Part shown: one piece after another, positions 44,244-50,877 of the stretch
Layout of the letters: every line of letters begins with the position of its first letter
Position numbering within the stretch: the first letter of the stretch is position 1
Source: Pelagihabitans sp947500445
Lineage (GTDB): Bacteria; Bacteroidota; Bacteroidia; Flavobacteriales; Flavobacteriaceae
Direction of reading: 5' to 3'
Length of the DNA stretch: 64,000 nucleotides
Assembly (NCBI RefSeq): GCF_050589625.1
Contig: NZ_JBNGOP010000008.1
Span: 62,001-126,000 of the forward strand
Program-made: the position numbers and the translations under genes
Notes under the pieces: generated by a model
Seen by the model: only the letters and a program-made list of their open reading frames with translations
Database searches by the model: none
Told to the model about the DNA's origin: nothing

Positions 44244-44771
44244 CTAACCACACTTACAGCCCTCGCCAACGACCCATCTGCAGCAGGGGTCGGACTGGCA
44301 AGGTGTTTTATTTTTGCCGGAGCATCCACAATTTGATGTGGTGGCGCAGTTTTTCACACTATTGCCCGGCTCCTCACAAGCAATACCATCCTTATCCGCA
44401 TCCAGATCGTTTCTACATTCAGGGTCGGCGTTATAGGCTGCCTGTGCCGCGGTTTGGGAAGTATAGTTTGCACAGTTGGTATCGCTACATTCCTTTGCGC
44501 CGGCCTCTACTATTTTTTCACTTTCGACACTTGTACAGGAGATGAAGATTGTGGTCAATAGAAATGGAGCTAAAGCGACCAAACACCCGCTATTTTTGAA
44601 CTTGGAAAAAGTTTTACGATAGCTTAATCCGGGAATCCCGGTCCGTACGGAATACCCCTTTGCACTGAGACTCCCTTTTTTACTTCGATAACTGGGCGTT
44701 ATACCTGATTTACCTAGGTTGATTCCAAGCCCTTTTCCCAAATTTATTCGTTTGTTGAACCTAAATGCCAT
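44244..44771 (-). CDS. DUF4236 - membrane helix - Excalibur fusion protein
   Basis: A 175-aa protein. The N-terminal DUF4236 motif is MAFRFNKRINLGKGLGINLG...GKSGITPSYRSKKG, the middle is a membrane helix (CLVALAPFLLTTIFISC), and the C-terminal part has the calcium-binding Excalibur motif DLDADKDGIACE preceded by the paired Cys AKECSDTNCANY. Cys-rich end CQSDPCCRWVVGEGCKCG may form disulfides. Starts inside the end of the vWA-like gene (11-bp overlap), indicating coupling. Role unknown. Confidence 0.82.
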   Translation of the reverse strand: MAFRFNKRINLGKGLGINLGKSGITPSYRSKKGSLSAKGYSVRTGIPGLSYRKTFSKFKNSGCLVALAPFLLTTIFISCTSVESEKIVEAGAKECSDTNCANYTSQTAAQAAYNADPECRNDLDADKDGIACEEPGNSVKNCATTSNCGCSGKNKTPCQSDPCCRWVVGEGCKCG

Positions 44772-45702
44772 GGTTGTTCTTTAGAATGAAATCGTTAATT
44801 ACTTTTTCAATGTTTGAAGGCAGGTCCGCATTTTTGATTTTCGGTGCAATTACCCCCATGTCTTTAAGCCATTTTTGCCAGTACGACTCAATTATATCTT
44901 GCGCATAGGGGTGTTGGCCATTCTGGTTTTGAATACCGATGACCAATACCTCCAAATCGACCAAACCTTGCGTTGCAGGTATAAAACCAAGATTTCTTTC
45001 GTTTATTTTTTCTTCCCAATTAGGAGTATTTAGTTTTAACTGTGATAACAATTGCGGCGTTAGGTATGAGGTTTGTTCCTTATTTTTTCTTTTGGAATTC
45101 TCATGGTACATATACCCATCGGTGAGTATTACCAGAATGTTTCTGCGACATGCTTCAATACAGTAATCTTTGACATGATTTTGGAAGAATCCCCATGTGT
45201 CAGATCCCGGATAGCCCTCTTTTTTGGACACTGCCCTGGAAAGCTCATATATTTGAGTGGGAACAGTTTCATAAAAGGCAATGGTCTTGGGCAACCACTC
45301 CTTTTTGGAAACACCTTTAACATAAGTTGTTTTTAGTTTGTTGGACATTTCGTTGATTTTGAAATCTAAGGGAGCAGGTTCAAAAAACACCTCTATTTTG
45401 TCGTACAGCAAGCCTAACTTCTTCTCTTTTACATGAGCGTTGAATACTTTTGCCAGGGATAGGATGTAAACGGAATCTTTAGCTTGTTGATTGGGTAAAT
45501 CTATCCGATCGGATAGATCTAAAAGAATACTGATATTCAGATTTTCTGTTTTTCTTTCCATCAAATGCTTTGGACATTCTTTATTAGTTGCCGTTGTCTG
45601 GCCTTTACTAACGACGGTGTCATTTTCTTTGCTGGTTTGCTTTTCACCTGAACAAAAAGTAAAAAAGAATACTAGGCAGGTATAATAGATTGTTTTTTTC
45701 AT
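44761..45702 (-). CDS. vWA-like lipoprotein
   Basis: A 313-aa protein, lipobox FTFC at Cys17. The vWA-like core has the metal-site motif ILLDLSDRIDL (DxSxR, at 62-66; a degenerate MIDAS with Arg in place of Ser) and the strand-loop VILTDGYMYH (193-200), as in TerY/TerF-like and chemotaxis-type vWA domains. A basic, Cys-containing helix (KDYCIEACRRN) precedes it. Cell envelope location. Ends 11 bp inside the DUF4236 gene and starts 1 bp after its upstream neighbour. Confidence 0.72.
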   Translation of the reverse strand: MKKTIYYTCLVFFFTFCSGEKQTSKENDTVVSKGQTTATNKECPKHLMERKTENLNISILLDLSDRIDLPNQQAKDSVYILSLAKVFNAHVKEKKLGLLYDKIEVFFEPAPLDFKINEMSNKLKTTYVKGVSKKEWLPKTIAFYETVPTQIYELSRAVSKKEGYPGSDTWGFFQNHVKDYCIEACRRNILVILTDGYMYHENSKRKNKEQTSYLTPQLLSQLKLNTPNWEEKINERNLGFIPATQGLVDLEVLVIGIQNQNGQHPYAQDIIESYWQKWLKDMGVIAPKIKNADLPSNIEKVINDFILKNNHGI

Positions 45703-45703
45703 G

Positions 45704-46999
45704 TTAAAACGTTTGTGTAAATACCGTATTTTGATAATCTTGTCGCACACCAACATTGTCCAAATGATGTTTGTTTACTTCCAAACATTCCGAAATCAAC
45801 CGATCGTTTTCCGATCTTGAAATCGATAACTTCTCATTGATGAACGTTAACCAACCTTGCAAATATTCGGAAGCATAGAACATATACTCTTTCGTGGGGA
45901 TAATGGTGCCGTCAACAATGCGTTGTAGTTCATTGATCCTACCTTTGGCCATTGAAATTTTTTCCTTTATGTCCCTTACAAGAGCTTTAATTTCATCGAT
46001 TTTTGCCTTGTTGTCACGTATTTGCTCCTTGTAGATAATGATTTGGTCATGGCGTTTACGGATAGCGTTTTTAATTTTATCCTTTTCTTTATGTTCTTCC
46101 ATTACAAAGTCAAAAATGAATCCCCAAATGAGGTAGGCAATAAAGCCTAAGAAGATGATCAACCAGAACTCTTGACTTTCCATGGCTTCTGCAAAACCGA
46201 ATTTTGCATTTTCATCGACTACATTTAATTCCCATAACTTTTTTTCTACGAAAAAGGCCAATAGGACATCAAAAACCAAAGTGACCAAAACGACTCCTGC
46301 AAGTTTAAAGTAGGAGGCCAACTTTTTCTTTTGATAGAACATATGAATTAAATACCCTAGGCCAATGAATATGAACGGAGCGAAAATGACGGTCGCCAGC
46401 GCCTGAAATCCGTCTTCGGACGCTTTTACAATAGCATTCGGTACGTACCATCGTTGGTCGTCATAAGTAAACTGTTTCTCCATTGCGGAATAAACAACAG
46501 AGGTATAAAAGGTGAAAAGGTAGGCAGTTATGGGAACCAATAAAACCAATCCTATCCAAAATTTGGCGGAAGCACCTTTCTTTGCGGGCACCCCATATAC
46601 ACTTGGGTTCAAGGGCAGATCCGTAATTTCGAACTTTAGTTCCTTTATGGTGTAGTCGATATCTTGGTTCTTGGCCTCCTTTTGCTTAATGTTTTCATCG
46701 GCATTATCGATAGCCACTTGAAAACCTTTAATTTCAGATTCCTTTGCATTTTGTTCTTGGGTATAGGGTTTCTTAAGTTCCTCTTGTTTGTGCTTTAGTT
46801 CTTTTTCTTCGTTCTCAAATTTTGCATAGATGGCATCCAGGCAAATTGACAATGTTTGAGGATTTCCCATATTTCTAGAGCTATCACGAAAGCCTGTTTC
46901 ATGATAGGAGCGTTTTCTCGCTTCTTCTTCCGGCTCGTCCTTACTGACCTTTAATATGGTTTCTTTTGGTTTTAGTTTTATCAAGTTTTTCAATCCCAT
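45704..46999 (-). CDS. Coiled-coil membrane protein, 431 aa
   Basis: Long coiled coils at both ends (residues ~55-130: KELKHKQEELKKPYTQEQN; and ~300-370: KDKIKNAIRKRHDQIIIYKE) enclose about five membrane helices (FWIGLVLLVPITAYLFTFYT; FQALATVIFAPFIFIGLGYL; LAGVVLVTLVFDVLLAFFV; FWLIIFLGFIAYLIWGFIF). No domain recognised. It could bridge the TerB-like protein in the cytoplasm and the vWA lipoprotein outside; this is inference from its place between them, with 2-bp and 1-bp gaps. Confidence 0.72.
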   Translation of the reverse strand: MGLKNLIKLKPKETILKVSKDEPEEEARKRSYHETGFRDSSRNMGNPQTLSICLDAIYAKFENEEKELKHKQEELKKPYTQEQNAKESEIKGFQVAIDNADENIKQKEAKNQDIDYTIKELKFEITDLPLNPSVYGVPAKKGASAKFWIGLVLLVPITAYLFTFYTSVVYSAMEKQFTYDDQRWYVPNAIVKASEDGFQALATVIFAPFIFIGLGYLIHMFYQKKKLASYFKLAGVVLVTLVFDVLLAFFVEKKLWELNVVDENAKFGFAEAMESQEFWLIIFLGFIAYLIWGFIFDFVMEEHKEKDKIKNAIRKRHDQIIIYKEQIRDNKAKIDEIKALVRDIKEKISMAKGRINELQRIVDGTIIPTKEYMFYASEYLQGWLTFINEKLSISRSENDRLISECLEVNKHHLDNVGVRQDYQNTVFTQTF

Positions 47000-47001
47000 G
47001 G

Positions 47002-47409
47002 TTAGTCGTTTAGTTCATTTATGATTTCTTGTCTGGTTTTGTTTGCTTGGACGGCTTCAATAAGATAATCTGCCAATGGAGTAATATTTTCATCTAAAAA
47101 TCCAAAAAGTTTAATATATTTCTTGAGTGCGGTCAGCTCATTATCGGTAACCACCTCATCGGCCCATATCATTGCGGCAAAATCATATAGGAAAGAAAGT
47201 TTTTCATTTATTTCCTCCGGAATCGATACGTTGGTGTTTAACGGCTGTAGCAATAGCTCATCCAAATGGTTTTTGGGAATTCCTCTTTCTTCGGCGAATT
47301 CATATAACATTTTAAGTTCAAGTGTACTAAACTCTCCGTCTGAAAGTGCTATTTGATACAGTCTTAAAAAGTGACTTTTCAATACTACTGGTATGTTGGT
47401 TTTTTCCAT
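47002..47409 (-). CDS. TerB-like protein
   Basis: A 135-aa helical protein with the TerB pattern: LSDGEFSTLELKMLYEFAEE, SFLYDFAAMIWADEVVTDNE and a C-terminal repeat. The D-G-E...E-metal-binding-like loops match the TerB/DjlA-N fold, linked to tellurite resistance, phage resistance and stress signalling with vWA proteins. ATG at 47409 (MEKTNIPVVLKSHF) is preferred over 47511, whose extra N-terminus is basic and not TerB-like. Gap to the next gene: 2 bp. Confidence 0.82.
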   Translation of the reverse strand: MEKTNIPVVLKSHFLRLYQIALSDGEFSTLELKMLYEFAEERGIPKNHLDELLLQPLNTNVSIPEEINEKLSFLYDFAAMIWADEVVTDNELTALKKYIKLFGFLDENITPLADYLIEAVQANKTRQEIINELND

Positions 47410-47422
47410 GGTCGATGTTGGT

Positions 47423-47794
47423 TTATAAAATTCGGTCTCGGTTAAATGTTTTGGCTTTTTCGTTGGTAGTAACGACCTTCGTTTTTTTGGGTCTATTGAT
47501 GATAACTTCAATTAGAAATAGCAGGCCGGCAAGAATATCAATAGGAGCCCATAGTCCCTTTTTATAAAGAAAAATAGGAAGTATGGGATTGAACAGGACC
47601 AGTATAATTGCGAATAGTAGGACCCAAAAGGTTGTGGCGATGTTCTTGATTATTACTAAGGATGCCCCAATGGAAATGACGGTTCGCAGGAGCCAATAAT
47701 ATGCGCTGGGCGCATGCAATACTGCTGCAAACAATAGTAGGGCACAGCAGACAGAAACAATACGGACCAGATGATGGAACAGTGCTTTCGTCAT
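47423..47794 (-). CDS. DUF6804-like membrane protein
   Basis: A 123-aa protein with four membrane helices (VCCALLLFAAVLHA; YYWLLRTVISIGASLVIIK; FWVLLFAIILVLFNPILPIF; LWAPIDILAGLLFLIEVII). NPILPIFLYKKGLWAPID is characteristic of DUF6804. Function unknown. It is the first gene of the run toward the channel gene; TerB follows after 13 bp. A 9-bp gap separates it from the small KPHKR-repeat gene. Confidence 0.7.
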   Translation of the reverse strand: MTKALFHHLVRIVSVCCALLLFAAVLHAPSAYYWLLRTVISIGASLVIIKNIATTFWVLLFAIILVLFNPILPIFLYKKGLWAPIDILAGLLFLIEVIINRPKKTKVVTTNEKAKTFNRDRIL

Positions 47795-47803
47795 GGGATA
47801 CGT

Positions 47804-47941
47804 TTATTTTGCCGGTTTTCTTTTATGCGGTTTTACGGGAACCGTTTTTGGTCCTGGTTTTGGACTGTTCGGGTTTTTTCTTGGCACAGGAGAGGGTGTT
47901 GATCTCTTATGTGGTTTTACAGGTACTGTTTTCTTGGCCAT
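47804..47941 (-). CDS. Small basic protein with duplicated TVPVKPHKR
   Basis: A 45-aa product: MAKKTVPVKPHKRSTPSPVP, then a Pro-rich linker, a second TVPVKPHKR and KPAK. Net charge is strongly positive, with no hydrophobic segment. Located 8 bp after the DUF1508 gene and 9 bp before DUF6804, on the same strand. The internal repeat and context argue for a real gene. Function unknown; nucleic acid binding is possible. Confidence 0.6.
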   Translation of the reverse strand: MAKKTVPVKPHKRSTPSPVPRKNPNSPKPGPKTVPVKPHKRKPAK

Positions 47942-47949
47942 TTTTTCCT

Positions 47950-48138
47950 TTAGTTGGTTAAATCTTCTACCGTCGCACCGGCCGCATCTCTTTTCACTGC
48001 TGTAATCCCATTTTCGCAGCCTTGTTTTGACGCGTACATTTGACTTGTGGCAATTACCTCGCCGTTGCCTTTCGAACGCAGGTTGAAGTAAAATTTACCG
48101 TTGGAACTTTTTCTGATCTCGAATTTTGGAAACGCCAT
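47950..48138 (-). CDS. DUF1508 (YegP-like) protein
   Basis: A 62-aa protein: FPKFEIRKSSNGKFYFNLRS, then NGEVIATSQMYASKQGCENG, the conserved DUF1508 unit. YegP-like proteins have a small alpha-beta fold of unknown role. A TTACGGATATCCGTAA palindrome lies 56 bp upstream of the start (48194-48209). Confidence 0.9.
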   Translation of the reverse strand: MAFPKFEIRKSSNGKFYFNLRSKGNGEVIATSQMYASKQGCENGITAVKRDAAGATVEDLTN

Positions 48139-48193
48139 TTTGTTTTGGTTTAACGGTTACGTAACAAACCTACTTCCATTCAAAACCATTTCC

Positions 48194-48209
48194 TTACGGA
48201 TATCCGTAA
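48194..48209. promoter_or_regulatory. Palindrome TTACGGATATCCGTAA
   Basis: A perfect 16-bp palindrome 56 bp upstream of the DUF1508 start codon. The same 16-mer is at 50148-50163, and a 14/16 match at 53217-53232. Candidate operator for the adjacent LuxR-like response regulator. Confidence 0.6.
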
Positions 48210-48213
48210 AGCA

Positions 48214-48243
48214 AAAAGGAACGGTCGTTCAACCGTTCCTTTT
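48214..48243 (-). terminator. Hairpin terminator
   Basis: AAAAGGAACGGT-N6-ACCGTTCCTTTT, a 12-bp stem with T-runs on either strand. It lies 24 bp after the 72-aa gene stop on the minus strand and separates it from DUF1508. Confidence 0.75.
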
Positions 48244-48266
48244 CTCGTGTTTACAGTGCGTAACGG

Positions 48267-48485
48267 TCAATCTTCCCAACCGCAAAGGGTCCTCCCCATT
48301 GCTTTGGCCTTTGTTTTGGTAACCGCGTATATTTTGGTGGAACAGCGGGAAAGGCCCCTACAGGAGGCTGTGTAGTGGTACCTTTTACTTCCTTTGCCCT
48401 TGCAGATATAGACTTTGGTTTCATCAAAAGTGGTAGGTGTTAGAAACAGAAATGAACTGAATAGCAGTAGCGAAAGCATTTCCAT
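48267..48485 (-). CDS. Small exported Cys-motif protein, 72 aa
   Basis: A hydrophobic N-terminus (MLSLLLFSSFLFLTPTTFD) precedes VYICKGKGSKRYHYTASCRG, LSRCSTKIYAVTKTKAKAMG and CGWED. The pattern IC-x9-YH-x4-C-x3-LxxC is conserved in a group of small Bacteroidota proteins, perhaps a metal site. Follows the HsdR-N gene by 12 bp. Function unknown. Confidence 0.7.
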   Translation of the reverse strand: MEMLSLLLFSSFLFLTPTTFDETKVYICKGKGSKRYHYTASCRGLSRCSTKIYAVTKTKAKAMGRTLCGWED

Positions 48486-48497
48486 GGCTTCTTGGCT

Positions 48498-49550
48498 TTA
48501 ATCTTGCTCATAATCGGCCACAGTTTGTAACAGGGCTTCCGCGAACTCATAGATCGAGTCGATCGATTCAATGGCATGTTTGGTTTCGTTTTTATCCTTT
48601 TCGAATACGCCCAAGTACTTCTTTCGACCATTGAGGTGTAGCCTGCACAACGGTTTTCTGTTGTTGTCGTCGAGGAGAATACCGAAGTACGATTGGGTAT
48701 CCCGATAGGCGATACGTGCGACCGGTAGTTTTCTCCTGAGAATGGCCACCACAATACGGAACCCCTCCAATTCCTCCTCAGTGGTAACGACTTTGCTACG
48801 CTCTTGTGGCTCCGGCACTTCCTCTTGTTGCTGCTCCGCTTCCTTGTTCAAGGCCGCGTTCAACCGGTCGTTCACCCTGTCGCTCAGGGTTTGGGTAAAG
48901 GCCCTGCCTACCAAATCGGTGAATTCCCCCAACACCTTTTCGGTAAGCCGGCCCGTATGTACCTTACCGGCGAATAGTTTTACGAACGGTAATGAGGGGG
49001 ATTGCAATTCCGCAAGGATCAATTTTTTAAGCTCTTTGGTATATTTTAGGGCACTGGCATTGTCCACTATTTTTTCAACATCGAAGTTCGATTTATGAAA
49101 CTTGGTGATCTCGTGAACCGTACCTTCCTTTAGGGTAGTAATATCAAATTCCAGAAAAGGTTTTTCGTCCATTTTATTGGTCGCTTCCAGATCGGTGTAA
49201 AACCGATACTCGATACCATTGGTCAATAGGGCAAACCGGGTTTTGGAGGCATGGAAATAGCGTATCAATTGGGAGTTGTGTGCGTCCAATTTCTCTTTCC
49301 AACTTTTACATTCGATGATAAGGATCGGCTGGCCGTCCTGAAAAATGGCGTAGTCTACCTTTTCGCCTTTTTTGAGTCCGATGTCGGCCGTGAATTCGGG
49401 TACGACCTCTATGGGATTGAAGGTATCATATCCCAAGGCATTGATAAAGGGGAGCACAAAGGCATGCTTGGTCGATTCTTCGGTAGTGATCTGGTCTTTG
49501 AGCTTGCCTATTTTTTCGGCAAGGGCTTTTAATTGGGTTTGGAGTTGCAT
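48498..49550 (-). CDS. Stand-alone HsdR-N/PD-(D/E)xK nuclease-like protein
   Basis: A 350-aa protein. Residues ~20-150 match the type I restriction enzyme N-terminal (HsdR-N) fold: FVLPFINALGYDTFNPIEVV, KVDYAIFQDGQPILIIECKS (D, ExK catalytic residues) and FALLTNGIEYRFYTD. No helicase part. The C-terminal ~80 residues (RIVVAILRRKLP...PLCRLHLN) form a second domain seen with such nucleases. It could nick or process DNA or serve as a defence component; activity is inferred. Confidence 0.85.
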   Translation of the reverse strand: MQLQTQLKALAEKIGKLKDQITTEESTKHAFVLPFINALGYDTFNPIEVVPEFTADIGLKKGEKVDYAIFQDGQPILIIECKSWKEKLDAHNSQLIRYFHASKTRFALLTNGIEYRFYTDLEATNKMDEKPFLEFDITTLKEGTVHEITKFHKSNFDVEKIVDNASALKYTKELKKLILAELQSPSLPFVKLFAGKVHTGRLTEKVLGEFTDLVGRAFTQTLSDRVNDRLNAALNKEAEQQQEEVPEPQERSKVVTTEEELEGFRIVVAILRRKLPVARIAYRDTQSYFGILLDDNNRKPLCRLHLNGRKKYLGVFEKDKNETKHAIESIDSIYEFAEALLQTVADYEQD

Positions 49551-49569
49551 AAGGGTGAAGGATTCGAAT

Positions 49570-50100
49570 TCAATTTTTTCTGGTGTGTGGTCTTACCCAT
49601 ACTCTTTTTCCAGATTTTGTGGTACGGTAATGGCCACGAACATTTACCGGTTTTGAATAGTCCAAAGTTTTCCGGTAAGCAGATTTTTTTGATTGCTTAA
49701 GCGCTGATGGCTTTTGAAAAGCGATGTGAAGAAGATGGAGAGGTAATGCGTCATGATTTTCAAGATTATAAGCGTCTATAAAACCTGTAAGACCATTGTA
49801 CTCCACTTTGAAATGATATTGTTTTTTATTGATAATTCTGATGATTGAACCATTTGGTATTATAGCTATAGTTTTACTTCCGATTTTTCGCTTCAAATTT
49901 ATTGTTGAGTATTGGTATTTCTTTCGTACTTCAATAAAGTATCCGTTTTCTTGAACCTCCTCAGTGATTTTTGATTTTAGTTCTTTTATTTTTTTTTCTA
50001 ATTTGATTACTTCTTTATGAAGACTATCTACCTTTTGATTTTGTTGAGGAAAAACGCTGAAAAAAGAAAAAATCATTATGCCTAATATCCTGTTTTTCAT
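49570..50100 (-). CDS. Secreted SH3-like protein, 176 aa
   Basis: Signal peptide MKNRILGIMIFSFFSVFPQQ, a short coiled coil (DSLHKEVIKLEKKIKELKSK), an SH3-like unit (NGSIIRIINKKQYHFKVEYN, GLTGFIDAYNLE) and a basic tail RGHYRTTKSGKRVWVRPHTR. SH3b domains often bind cell wall. A 28-bp perfect palindrome with TTACGGATATCCGTAA at its centre lies 41-69 bp upstream of the start. Confidence 0.75.
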   Translation of the reverse strand: MKNRILGIMIFSFFSVFPQQNQKVDSLHKEVIKLEKKIKELKSKITEEVQENGYFIEVRKKYQYSTINLKRKIGSKTIAIIPNGSIIRIINKKQYHFKVEYNGLTGFIDAYNLENHDALPLHLLHIAFQKPSALKQSKKSAYRKTLDYSKPVNVRGHYRTTKSGKRVWVRPHTRKN

Positions 50101-50141
50101 GATGATTTATTTATTCTCCAAACCTACACCCATCAAAAAAG

Positions 50142-50169
50142 AATCCCTTACGGATATCCGTAAGGGATT
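50142..50169. promoter_or_regulatory. 28-bp perfect palindrome containing TTACGGATATCCGTAA
   Basis: The core at 50148-50163 is identical to 48194-48209; here AATCCC/GGGATT extends each side to a 28-bp perfect palindrome. It lies between the response regulator stop (50202) and the SH3-like gene start (50100). It could be an operator, a terminator of the regulator gene, or both. Confidence 0.6.
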
Positions 50170-50201
50170 GGCATTCTTTTCTTTGAAATGATATAATACG
50201 G

Positions 50202-50867
50202 TTAAATTTTACCTTTTCGAGCCAGTTTGGCAATAAGGTTTTGGGTGTTGCGTGCACCAAACGCATCAAAAAGCTTACTCACTTTTTTATCGATGGTACT
50301 TTCGCTGTTAGGTTTAATATTTTCCCGTTTGAACTTTTCGGAGATTTCTTTTTTGGTCAATCCTTCGGCCAGTTCTTTTAATATCATTAAATCGAACGCG
50401 TCCATTTCAAAAACGGTATCGGTACTGTTCAGGTCGATCTGTGGCGATACATAGGTTCTATTGTGGTATACTTCATGTATGGCTTTGGTCAGTTCCAGCA
50501 GCCCGTCCCGGCCTTTGCATACATAAGCGTTGATATGCAGTTCTTTGAACAATGGGTTTATTTCTGCCGGATTGTCGATCATGGAATTTACGATTACCTT
50601 CAGTGTAGGGTCCAGTTTTCGCAAGGTTGTAATAAGGGCCTGCCCCGAAGTGATCCTGCGAGTTACATGGTTTTTTTTAAAATGAAGGTCCGTAATGAGC
50701 AGGTCGTACGGTACGTTGTTTTGTTGGGCCACCTTAAACCGGTTGTAGGCCTTGTCACAATACAGCTCTTGTTGTATTTCTTGAATTTGTAACTTGTTTT
50801 TCAACGCGTCGGCAATACCTTGGCTTTCCCCTTGAAAATCTTCGGCAATCAATATTTTTTGGAACAT
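50202..50867 (-). CDS. LuxR-like response regulator
   Basis: A 221-aa protein. Receiver domain KILIAEDFQGESQ (Asp10), phospho-acceptor Asp60 in DLLITDLHFKKN. C-terminal HTH: LMILKELAEGLTKKEISEKF, then NSESTIDKKVSKLFDAFGAR, a divergent LuxR/BetR-like DNA-binding domain. ATG at 50867 follows the histidine kinase stop by 10 bp, so they are paired. TTACGGATATCCGTAA sites nearby are candidate targets. Confidence 0.88.
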   Translation of the reverse strand: MFQKILIAEDFQGESQGIADALKNKLQIQEIQQELYCDKAYNRFKVAQQNNVPYDLLITDLHFKKNHVTRRITSGQALITTLRKLDPTLKVIVNSMIDNPAEINPLFKELHINAYVCKGRDGLLELTKAIHEVYHNRTYVSPQIDLNSTDTVFEMDAFDLMILKELAEGLTKKEISEKFKRENIKPNSESTIDKKVSKLFDAFGARNTQNLIAKLARKGKI

Positions 50868-50877
50868 GGGATGTGTT

